From positions 4,340,001 to 4,404,000 of the forward strand of contig NC_048555.1 of the NCBI RefSeq assembly GCF_902806685.2: DNA of 64,000 nt. Reading direction: 5' to 3'. The DNA comes from Maniola hyperantus (taxonomy: Eukaryota > Arthropoda > Insecta > Lepidoptera > Nymphalidae). The position numbers and the translations under genes are program-made. Below the pieces are notes generated by a model that saw only the letters and a program-made list of their open reading frames with translations, was not told where the DNA came from and made no database searches. How positions within the stretch are numbered: the first letter of the stretch is position 1; the number at the start of each line of letters is the position of its first letter. Of the stretch, positions 20,931 to 29,353 are shown piece by piece.

Positions 20931-20956
20931 GATTGCAGATTCAATTTCATTTCAAA

Positions 20957-21230
20957 TTTTTAGGGTTGCATAACCGAAGGTTGCCAACGCAATCCTATTA
21001 CTAAGACTCCGCTGTCCATCCGTCTGTCCGTCAGCGGGCTGTATCTCGTGAACCGTAATAGGTAGAGAGTTGAAACACATAATGTGTATTTCTATTGCCG
21101 CTCCGCGCTATAACAACAAATAATAAAAATTTCAAAATGACAGCCGTGAAAATGAAGTGTTACTTTTTGTACGATGGTACGGAACCCTTCGTGTGTGAGT
21201 CCCACTCCCATTTGACTAATTTTTAAATTA
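20957..21230 (+). repeat. PRC-family interspersed repeat
   Basis: Runs from TTTTAGGGTTGCATAACC through ATCCTATTACTAAGACTCCG, GTCAGCGGGCTGTATCTCGT and AATGTGTATTTCTATTGCCG to TACGGAACCCTTCGTGTGTG and AGTCCCACTCCC. Structure equals 41399-41650. Non-coding. Confidence 0.7.
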
Positions 21231-21884
21231 AATATATGTAGTTTGAGTATCTTATTTATTAAGATACTAGATGATGATGATAAATTCTTTTATTTTCAGT
21301 GCTAAAAATTAGTCTATATCCGCCTCCAGCATGTAAGCTGTCACTGTACATTTGGTGACAGAAAGACACACATTCGCATTTAATAATTACTATGGATTTC
21401 TTAATTTTTATGCTCATATGCGTATCGGTAAAACGATTCTATAACTGTACTAAATTTTCAACTATACGTATTAATCATATTTTAAAATAACTGTGATACA
21501 CAAACTGATGAACAGATAGATGGACAGACGGACAGGTGGACTGGGTGAACCTACATGTCACTTGTGTTCTAATAAAGACAGCCAATACTAAACCAATTTC
21601 TGAATTCAAAAGTACCTTATGGCGCGAGTGAATTTATCCAGTTGGAATTATTAGCATAATAATTTTACAAAGGTCGAAGAAGGAAAAATTTCATTACACT
21701 CGGGATAGCAAACTTATGTCGAGATACGAATTGTCTCTGGCGGGGGATGGGACCCATCTACGTTTCAATAAGGATTTTTATCATTCAATATTATAATTTG
21801 GAACCGTTTTTCACTTTCGTGAGACGGATTCTGAAGCTACGATTATTATTATTGGATTCAATAAGTTACTGTTAAGACTTGAAA
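21231..21884. other. Intron sequence, nothing recognised
   Basis: No gene seen. At 21500-21545 there is a short GATGGACAGACGGACAGGTG tract that is probably a remnant of a PRC- or GACA-bearing repeat. Confidence 0.4.
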
Positions 21885-21990
21885 TCCTTACTAATATAAA
21901 TGTGAAAGTGTGTCTATCTGTCCATCCGTTGAACTGATTTTAGATACATACATAGATAGCTGGTACATAGATAGCTTGTATCCCAGAGAC
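21885..21990 (+). mobile_element. Helitron-like fragment, H-GTCT family 5' part
   Basis: TCCTTACTAATATAAATGTG, AAAGTGTGTCTATCTGTCC and GCTTGTATCCCAGAGACGG match the 5' half of plus-oriented H-GTCT copies. The 3' half is missing. Confidence 0.55.
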
Positions 21991-22070
21991 GGACTAATGA
22001 TAAAAATGTAAAAAAAAATCGCTCCACGTTCCGTTAAAATGAAATCATTAATGTTTAATCTAAATAAATC

Positions 22071-22248
22071 AAAAGAAAAAACTGACTGACTCACTGACTG
22101 ACTAATCTATTAACGCACAGTTCAAACTGCTCGACGGATCGGGCCGAAATTTGGTATGCAGATACAGATATAACGTAGACTAAGGGGGTTAAAATAGAGG
22201 TTTGAAATTTGTTTAATCCACGCGGATAAAGTTGCGGGCATAAGCTAG
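22071..22248 (+). mobile_element. Helitron-like element, H-GACT family
   Basis: Starts near AAAGAAAAAACTGACTGAC, continues CGCACAGTTCAAACTGC and CGGATCGGGCCGAAATTTGG, and ends CCACGCGGATAAAGTTGCGG, GCATAAGCTAG before T. The terminal hairpin plus CTAG tip is intact. Confidence 0.75.
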
Positions 22249-22496
22249 TTTTAATTTAAAGTGAGAATTATGTGAAAGCGAATAATTATTGTTTCTGTGG
22301 GTAGGACCCGCATTTATTAATAACTCGCACGTAATTGACACGAAGCGTGTTAATTCCGAAAAGCCTGATATATTTTTAATTGGAAATTATTTGGTATTGT
22401 TACCAGTATCCAATCCTGATAGTACATATTTCTTCCAGAAATGAATCCAATTTTTTAAATAGGATTTAATTTTATTCGATCCATCTAAATCTTCTA

Positions 22497-22681
22497 TCTC
22501 TATAATATAAAAATGAATCACTAAATGTGTTGCTCATCGCAAATCTCGAGAACAGCTGAACCGATTTCGCTAATTTTTTTTTATAATATTCCTTGAAGTA
22601 CGAGGATGGTTTTTACGGAGAGAATTTTTTTTAAAAATGGAATCGACTGTTAGGCGGAACGAAGATCGCCAGGGCAGCTAG
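22497..22681 (+). mobile_element. Helitron-like element, H-CTC family
   Basis: Starts TCTCTATAATATAAAAATG, has GCTCATCGCAAATCTCGAG, AGCTGAACCGATTTCGCT and AAGTACGAGGATGGTTTTTA, and ends CAGGGCAGCTAG before T. It is the longer of two copies of this family here (other at 8422-8538). Confidence 0.7.
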
Positions 22682-22704
22682 TATTATATAAAATGATAAG
22701 GTGA

Positions 22705-22985
22705 ATGACTGAGCACGGATCACCTCTCAGAATGTCCTTGTTTGGAATGTGAGTTTGGCCCTAGTTGTCTACCACACTGGTCAAAATCGGATTGGCAGAC
22801 TACTTGCACCTTTGAGAACATTACGGAGAACTCGCAGGCATGCAGGTTTCCTCACGATGATTTTCTTAAAGCAAGTGATACTTAATTGCTTACAAAGCAC
22901 GGAACTCCGAAAAGTTAGAGGTGCGTACCCGGGATCAAACTCCCGACCTTCCAAATAAGAGGCTGATGCTATCACCGCTCTTGAA
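22705..22985 (-). mobile_element. tRNA-derived SINE (SINE-R)
   Basis: On the minus strand the head contains a B-box-like GTTTGATCCCGGGTACGCAC. The body follows the SINE-R order (CACTTGCTTTAAGAAAATCA, AGGAAACCTGCATGCCTGCG, CTGCCAATCCGATTTTGACC). Its 3' part is more diverged than 18867-19154. Confidence 0.7.
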
Positions 22986-23320
22986 TTATGACCCTGTTAT
23001 TAAATATGCAGTTTAAGAAAGAACGTGGAGATCTTTACCGCATTCTCTTATTATTTATGAAAAGAAGCTGCTATGCGGTTAAGGTCACCGCATCTTGTAA
23101 TTATAGTTCTGCGTCGCTTCCCCGACGGCTAGTTTTTCTATTTTTCTTAAGGTTGCGGGGTGACTACGTTGCAAAAATATTGGGACTGTCTTGATATTTT
23201 TAATCACGTTAGTACAAACGTAAGGAAACTATAAAATGGACTAAACTTCTTAGACGTTTTGAATTTCATCCATTAGATTAAAGGTTTTGTAGAACTAATG
23301 TAAGTTCAAAGTTTCAAACG
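22986..23320. other. Intron sequence, nothing recognised
   Basis: About 335 bp without visible gene or repeat. The short open frame here lacks recognisable features. Confidence 0.4.
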
Positions 23321-23722
23321 TGACATATTTACTGTAATGAGGAAGTTTCAGGGAAACGTTTGATAAAATTTTCATAAATGGCTCTAAATGACCCCACCAC
23401 TAAAGATGAAAAATAATACCTATATCTATATGATCTATGCTTTAATGTTTAGCTCGTGTCAATCAATGACATGGATGAAGAGTAAGAGCTAGCGTGCACT
23501 GCAATTTTCCTTTCGTTTCTTCCCCACAAAATGTGTGAACTATAATAGAAGTAATTAATTAATTTCGCAACCGATTTAAATTTTTAAAAATAAAGCATAG
23601 ATCATATAGATATAGGTATTATTTTTCATCTTTAGTGGTGGGGTTATTTAGCGCCATCTATGAAAATTTTAACGAACGTTGCCTTGAAACTGCCTCATTA
23701 AAAAGTTTGGAATATGACATAC
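23321..23722. mobile_element. Foldback/MITE with long inverted arms
   Basis: Left arm about 23321-23444 and right arm about 23590-23722 are inverted copies. Best conserved are CCCCACCACTAAAGATGAAA and ATACCTATATCTATATGATC with their complements. The outermost parts are diverged. A 145-bp non-coding spacer lies between. No ORF. Confidence 0.75.
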
Positions 23723-23724
23723 TT

Positions 23725-23765
23725 ATAGTACGCGACAGGTCGAGATGACAATGCGGGGCATATGG
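23725..23765. mobile_element. Half of an ACGCGACAGGTCGAGAT MITE
   Basis: ATAGTACGCGACAGGTCGAG, then ATGACAATGCGGGG, matches the terminal inverted repeat of the complete MITE at 60796-60922. The opposite terminus is not found nearby. Confidence 0.6.
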
Positions 23766-24427
23766 CACTGAGCTCGCTGGCTGCCCTACAGTTTCTACAG
23801 TTCAGTTCTACGTTTAGTCCATACAAGTGTTCAACGTCAGTTTAAATCTTGTTTAAGTTTTAACAAAACAACTCGTAAATCTAGTAAATGGTACCTGTTT
23901 AAGCAAGTAATTACCGATGTCCTCCAAGAATTATTATATCTGGCAACCCTAATTCCTCTGCAGCATATAAAACATTCATACTACCCCAGTGCCAAGCCCT
24001 CGCCGACTACACTGACTCAGTCAACAACGAAACAGCCAATCTAAATCCTAACCGCATTTCAAAATAAACTTTATTACTTGTACAATTAGGTTCCTAACTC
24101 AATGTAATAAAATTTAAGCTCTGACGCTGTGGTAAGTAAAAGTCTGTATACACTGAACACAGGTTAGGTAGTCTTAAATAAACTATGTGTCTCTGTTAGG
24201 TTAAAGGTAAGACGGATTTAGCTGAATTGTTATTTTTTGTATGGAGAATAGGAGTATAATATTATTTACATGTACTATTTTACTTTTAAGAATCAATACC
24301 CATATTTCACTACTTTTCACTGCCCATTTATAAATGCGAAAATGTGTTTTTTTTGTTGATTTAAAGGTTTGTTGGGTTTTCTTTTAATTATTAACTGTCA
24401 AAAGGAAACAGACTTTATGGATTTAAC
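23766..24427. other. Intron sequence, nothing recognised
   Basis: About 660 bp without a recognisable gene or shared repeat. Confidence 0.4.
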
Positions 24428-24716
24428 TGTGGGGTTTGATAAAAAACTGACATACCCAGGTTAGCCCGCTTCCATTTTAGACTGCATCATCACTTACCAC
24501 CAGTTGAGATTGCAGTCTTGCCCCCGATTGTGTAAGAAAAACGTATTCATCGTTATCGTAATCCCTTTGATTGGTCGATTCGCTATTTACCTGTTTACAT
24601 TTTTTCACAGCCAATCAAAGGGCAGAATTTGTCGATGATTACGATAACGATGAATACGTTTTCCTTACACAATTGGGGGGACGGTCTAACTTGTATCTGA
24701 ATAAAAGAAATGTAAG
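24428..24716 (+). mobile_element. SINE-B 3' part split by a MITE
   Basis: CATACCCAGGTTAGCCCGCT, TTAGACTGCATCATCACTTA and CCAGTTGAGATTGCAGTC correspond to the 3' end of the SINE-B at 36519-36888. After an insertion (24520-24682) the SINE resumes with GTCTAACTTGTATCTGAATA and an A-rich tail. The 5' head is missing. Confidence 0.75.
24520..24682. mobile_element. MITE with roughly 45-bp terminal inverted repeats
   Basis: Left end GCCCCCGATTGTGTAAG and right end CTTACACAATTGGGGGGAC are inverted. The complementarity continues through ACGTATTCATCGTTATCGTA to the TTGATTGG/CCAATCAA pair. The short core is non-coding. It interrupts the 3' end of an older SINE-B, which defines its borders. Confidence 0.8.
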
Positions 24717-25327
24717 TAACACCATATATTTTATTCTACTTTTACGGTAGGTACGTCAATAATAAAAAAACCTTTTGTGTTACAGAACGCCAGCAGTGGT
24801 AGTTGGTATCTAGTACAATGGGGTATAAACAATAGGCGGCTTGAATCGCTGCTTTGTTCCAGCGCCTAATTCTACATCTCCATAATGCGAACGCTCCAGT
24901 TTCCTCGTCGGGGAACGAAAAGATATATTTCGAGTAGCTTTTATTATGATCGTGGAACTCTACTTTTGTATATTAAATGGAACGTTAATGTAACTATACC
25001 CTATCCGCGGAATTTGTTCCATAGAGTTCTGTACTATTGAATTTGGACAGCATTGTAGAAATTCGACGCGCTCCTCTTTAGTCTGCTCTATTCCCAACAA
25101 CTTTGTTTCCGTATTGTGTAAACAATGTGTTTTAAATAGATCAGTTTTTAGGCAGTGAAAGTTAGGTTTCCGAATAGAAAAAACATTTATTTAAGGACTT
25201 TCTATCATCTATTTATTTATTTTATTTTTTATTTTTATTTTTAATTTATTATCAAATCAAAATACATACAAACTCTGCATCTCATCTGCATCATACATCT
25301 GCGCTCGATTTAGAAATATCTGACGAA
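24717..25327. other. Intron sequence, nothing recognised
   Basis: About 600 bp; a T/A-rich low-complexity patch lies at 25205-25260. No gene or repeat assigned. Confidence 0.4.
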
Positions 25328-25492
25328 TCCGGGGTTCAATTTTCAAAAATCATTTCTTAGCGGATGTCTGTGTCATAATAGCTATCATGTAGATATGCAC
25401 CAAATTTCAGCCCGATCCGTCCAGTAGTTTGAGCTGTGCGTTGATAGATCCGTCAGTCAATTCGTCAGCTTTTCCTTTTATATATTATAGAT
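25328..25492 (-). mobile_element. Helitron-like element, H-GACT family
   Basis: Plus strand runs from GGGGTTCAATTTTCAAAAAT through CATTTCTTAGCGGATGTCTG and TTTGAGCTGTGCGTTGATAG to CAGCTTTTCCTTTTATATAT and TATAGA. The CTAGT-bearing end is missing. Confidence 0.7.
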
Positions 25493-25796
25493 ATCTAAAT
25501 AAGGTTGATTCATACAGCCTGAGTCACCCTCAATGGCAAAATACTAGCATATAATATAAAAGTGTGTAATATATATTCGAGTTTTAGTATGCTATTGTTT
25601 TTATTAACTTACCGCATGGAGTGTTAAAAGCTCCTTACAGCCTCTTTAATTAAGTAATTTACGTTCGGCGTAAAGTTTTTAACGGTCGCCACATCGACAA
25701 AACAGAGTATCGATATAATAGATAAAGTATACGACCGATGGGGAAGGGTCTTAGAGACCACTGCGATACTAAAACACAATTATCTTTTTTTTTAAT

Positions 25797-25866
25797 ATAG
25801 ACTAGCGCTTGGCTGCAATCAGACCTGGTGGCAAGTGATGATGCAGCCTAAAACGGAGCGCGCGAT
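25797..25866 (-). mobile_element. SINE-B 3' fragment
   Basis: GCTGCAATCAGACCTGGTGG, CAAGTGATGATGCAGCCTAA and AACGGAGCGCGC match the inverse of the SINE-B region containing TAGACTGCATCATCACTTAC (24478-24500). Truncated on both sides. Confidence 0.55.
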
Positions 25867-26169
25867 TTAGTAAGTTAAGAAAAATACGAGATATTTTAGG
25901 AGAAAATCGACAAAGAAATTATGATTTGATATTTAAATAATGTTTTTGTTTTCGTTTTTTCTTGCAGTATATGTCATGGAACGTAAAATATACATTTTTA
26001 TAAAGTCCTTAGACATGAGTGATTAACGTAGAACAGTTTTTAAAAAGTAATAGTAGGTAAGTTTAAATTATTTTATTATTTTATTTTAGTAAACTTATGG
26101 CGACAGTTTTACCATACAACAGTATTCTCACTTGTTCATAAACATCACTACCAATGTCATCACTACTCA

Positions 26170-26391
26170 GATTATAAATGCGAAAGTGTGTTTGTTTTTT
26201 GGTTTGTTGGTTTATTGGTTTGTCCTTCAATCACGTCACACCGGAGTAGCGGATCGACGTGATTTTTTGCATGGGTACAGTTAAAAACCTGGAGAGTGAC
26301 ATAGGCTACTTTTTATCCCGAAAAGTCAAATAGTTCCCACGGTATTTAAAAGCCAAAATCCACGCGAATGAAGTCGCGGTCATCAATTAGT
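26170..26391 (+). mobile_element. Helitron-like element, H-GTTTG family
   Basis: Starts GATTATAAATGCGAAAGTG, has a TTTGGTTTGTTGGTTTATTG tract, TCCTTCAATCACGTCACACC, GATCGACGTGATTTTTTGCA, GAGAGTGACATAGGCTAC and a 3' hairpin CCACGCGAATGAAGTCGCGG. The final tip is mutated (CAATTAG for GCTAG). It is followed by a 70-bp linker and an H-GTCT start, an arrangement duplicated at 37193-37505. Confidence 0.75.
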
Positions 26392-26464
26392 GACATATAA
26401 ATCTCGTTCACATTTTTTCCAAAGATTTCAGATGCTGGTAAAAGATCATTCGCCAATCACTTCA

Positions 26465-26520
26465 TCCATACTTCCATACTTAATATTATAAATGCGAAAG
26501 TGTGTCAGTGTGTCTGTTAT
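26465..26520 (+). mobile_element. Helitron-like fragment, H-GTCT family 5' tip
   Basis: CCATACTTAATATTATAAAT, GCGAAAGTGTGTCAGTGTGT then divergence. It is preceded by the same linker (CACATTTTTTCCAAAGATTT, CAGATGCTGGTAAAAGATCA) that precedes the full H-GTCT copy at 37469. Confidence 0.65.
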
Positions 26521-27444
26521 GTATGACAATGTTATGTGTATAATGTTAGTAAGTGAAAATACACATTTTCCATTTCACGCAAGCTAAATATAACCTTTGC
26601 GTCCCTCATGAATGTATATTTTTATATACTATGTCATATCTATTTAGGTCACACCGAGCAGAGTGAAGTGAGTAGCAATATTCCAGTAAGTATTCGTTTT
26701 TCTTATTACCTTTGAAGTTGTGTAATTTAAATCTTTTCAGTAAGATGTTTCTAAAAGATAAATTTCAATAGAATTTTTATCGATTTTATTTTACGTTCAT
26801 TACGTAATTTTTTTACGTAGGTTGCAAAAAATATAGTAGTATTTCCTAGATAATATTTAATTATTAATTCTCCATACAAATGTTAGATAAAGTTTATGCA
26901 AAGCATCTGTCAATTAATACCTACAGATATTTTTTCATATTTTATTCAAATGTAGGTGCGGATCGCGAAACAATTTTTGTTCCTTTCTCAATGAGTCTAG
27001 GTATAGAATAGAATGAATTTCAAAATATTATCTTCAGGGAGTATGCACGTATCTCTGAAGATAGTTGTTTAATTTATGGTTCCATTCCATTTTTCAATTT
27101 GGTTAGTTTGCATACCGTGGTGCCGTGGGCGTCGCCTGTCGTTTGTCGCGAAATGAACGGCGTAGCAGTGGTCTACGTCATTGACCGTATGTGCTACGAG
27201 GATGCTACGCGGTTACGAATGCAACGGCCGCGTAGGTTTTTCAGGCTTCTAATTTCTTAATTCGAACTAAGTTTTCTTTACGTAGCTATGTGCGTTGTTA
27301 AATAATTAAATATCCCTTGCTTTAACGGTGAAGGAAAACATCGTGGGGAATTCTTGTGGCCAGGATGGAACCCCGAATAGGAGGCCGACGTCTTCCATTT
27401 TACCAACGATTTTAATTTATTAAAAATATGACGCGATTTATATT
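26521..27444. other. Intron sequence with a SINE-R scrap
   Basis: No gene seen. At 27310-27400 there is a small SINE-R-like scrap (CCTTGCTTTAACGGTGAAGG, AAAACATCGTGGGGAATTC, GGAGGCCGACGTCTTCC). Confidence 0.45.
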
Positions 27445-27655
27445 ACTAGCCGACGCCCGCGACTTCGTCCGCGTGCTTAAGGTTTTTAAAAATTCCGTGG
27501 GAACTCTTTAATTTTCCGGGATAAAAAGTAGCGTATGTCACTCTCCAGGTCTTTAACTATACCCATGCAAAAAAACACGTCAATCCATTTCTGCGTTGTG
27601 ACGTGATTGAACGACACACTAACAAACCAACACACTTTCGCATTTATAATATGGA
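27445..27655 (-). mobile_element. Helitron-like element, H-GTTTG family
   Basis: Plus strand starts ACTAGCCGACGCCCGCGACT, TCGTCCGCGTG, passes TCTCCAGGTCTTTAACTATA and CAATCCATTTCTGCGTTGTG, and ends CACACTTTCGCATTTATAAT. The GTTTGTTG tract is reduced to AACAAACC. Apart from that the copy is complete. Confidence 0.75.
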
Positions 27656-27666
27656 TCACTATCCAT

Positions 27667-27704
27667 ATAATCACTACCCATATCACTATATGGGTAGTGA
27701 TTAT
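27667..27704. repeat. Perfect palindrome, 17-bp stem, CACT loop
   Basis: ATAATCACTACCCATAT (27667-27683), loop CACT, and its exact complement (27688-27704). It starts just beyond the tail of a Helitron-like copy, within a local run of ATCACTA words (GGATCACTATCC at 27653). Confidence 0.9.
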
Positions 27705-28082
27705 AAAAATGCTCTATGAAAACATATAGAAAGCATTGCAAGTTACAATTTCAAACAAACCATTCATTTAGGTTTTATGAATTCCGTTATTTCCCTTTAA
27801 TCAAAGTAAATTGCACTTGTGTGAATGCGGCTGCATAGCGTATATCTGCGGACTCTCTGGTTTATAGTTCAAATGCAGATTAAATTGTGACCTCGTGTAT
27901 ATTTTTCTTGTGTTGACGTCACTCTTTTTGAAAAGATGATCGAATATATGAATATATTTTATTTACTATGTAGAATCCGGTTGTTAAAAATCCCGTGGGA
28001 ACTCTTTGTTTTTTTTCAAAATAAAACGTATTAAGTATTTGTTGGTTTGCAGAATACAAGCTATGCAAGTACACTCTAAGCT
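27705..28082. other. Intron sequence, nothing recognised
   Basis: About 380 bp. A short CCCGTGGGAACTCTTTG match at 27992-28008 is a remnant of a Helitron-like element. No gene seen. Confidence 0.4.
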
Positions 28083-28388
28083 TTTTTTTTTTTTTGGAAC
28101 TTGTATATTTTTATTCAATTAATCTTTAAAAAAACTTAAATCTAAAAAAAAACAACATTAAATTAAAACTAAAATAAATTAAATTAAATCTAAAACCTCA
28201 TCGAGACCACCGCAGCGAGGCATTGTACCCAAGATGCTGGCAGCATTACCCCTTTGGAAGTTTGGATGGCCAAACTAATTCTTTGACCAAGGTAGCTGGC
28301 AGCTCTCGGGTCCCCGGTTGACTCGATAACTCTTTTCGCAATTTCTTCAAAAAGAGCTCGAGCCCCCGGGCCCCACGGCCCAGCTTTT
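28083..28388 (-). pseudogene. LINE 3' end, ORF C-terminus with poly(A)
   Basis: The minus strand encodes W-G-P-G-A-R-A-L-F, E-S-T-G-D-P-R-A-A-S-Y-L and G-Q-R-I-S-L-A-I-Q. After a one-base frameshift it continues R-G-N-A-A-S-I-L-G-T and G-G-L-D-E-V-L-D-L, then a stop, an A/T-rich 3' UTR and an A-run (T-run at 28083-28096 on plus). It is 5' truncated at about 28388. AGCTTTTTTTT occurs at both edges and could be a target-site duplication. Same family as 12700-12960 and 39120-39290. Confidence 0.75.
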
Positions 28389-28480
28389 TTTTAAATAGAA
28401 ATAGCGAGCAATGTATGGCGGGTCATCTGATGTTAAGTGATTGCCGCCGCCCATGAACATTTGAATACCTGTTGAATAAC
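28389..28480. repeat. Common lepidopteran retroposon fragment
   Basis: ATGTATGGCGGGTCATCTGA, TGTTAAGTGATTGCCGCCGC and CCATGAACATTTGAATACC form a module that recurs in lepidopteran retroposon 3' ends. No other copy was recognised in this window. Confidence 0.4.
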
Positions 28481-29131
28481 TACTAAGGTTATATATAGGC
28501 TGGTACATTTTTCATAATAGTAGCATTGTAGGTATCGTGTCAGACAAAGTATAATGATATTGACCTTTTTGCCAAAGCGGTCCCGTGTATGACCGCTCTA
28601 AAGGTCACAACTCATTAGAGCCACCCGACTCTCAACCTGCAATGTCTCACTTCGTACGGTTAGTGTGCTTTATATAGACTTCTATGGACAACTCCGTAGC
28701 ATCAACGAGCGAGGCGATCTAACGACGATGATCAGTTGAATTGAAACGTATCAACTGAAACGCAGTGCAGCATATTTCGAAATACAGCATTAAACTTTAA
28801 TAAGGAAAAGATGCAAAAAGTTTAACAAGTTTGACCTATGACAGTGAATTTCAGCCCCGCCCTATCTTTATCTCATTTGATAGTTTACAGGAGACAGAGC
28901 GGGTGCTACTGGTTAGTGCTAAGTTCTAGTTCCCGATGAACACTGCAGAATATAAAAGAGGTTTTTCCATTCATGCACATCGCGACCCAGATTCTGCGAC
29001 TCGTTCATATTGCTGTTAATGCCTGTCAGTGCAATGGACATATTATACAAGTCACTGGAAGAGGTGTTACCATATAAAATGACAGTTATTTTTTGTGCCG
29101 ATTCGAAGCGCCCAACTGAGCATACCAGAAA
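28481..29131. other. Unassigned sequence downstream of the Jockey LINE
   Basis: Holds an open minus-strand frame from about 29110 to 28919 (roughly 60 codons before any LINE sequence). Its residues are not low complexity (E-S-A-Q-K-I-T-V-I-L-Y-G, then H-E-W-K-N-L-F). I recognise no family and see no start codon or splice support. It may be part of an older unknown repeat into which the LINE inserted. Confidence 0.3.
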
Positions 29132-29353
29132 TTTTTTTTTTTTTTTTTCCTTATTGTTGAGTGCCAATTAGCTACTCAATTATATTACGATCTAGCCTAA
29201 TGTATGACTAATAAGTAATTTTATTTTAACCTAAACTTATAAATTATCTTATATACTAAGAAATTGTCCACTGACGCATCTTAGTCTTTCTTGATTTGAG
29301 ATATGACACTTTGTTCACGTGTTCTTTCAGCACTTACACTATGTACACTATCA

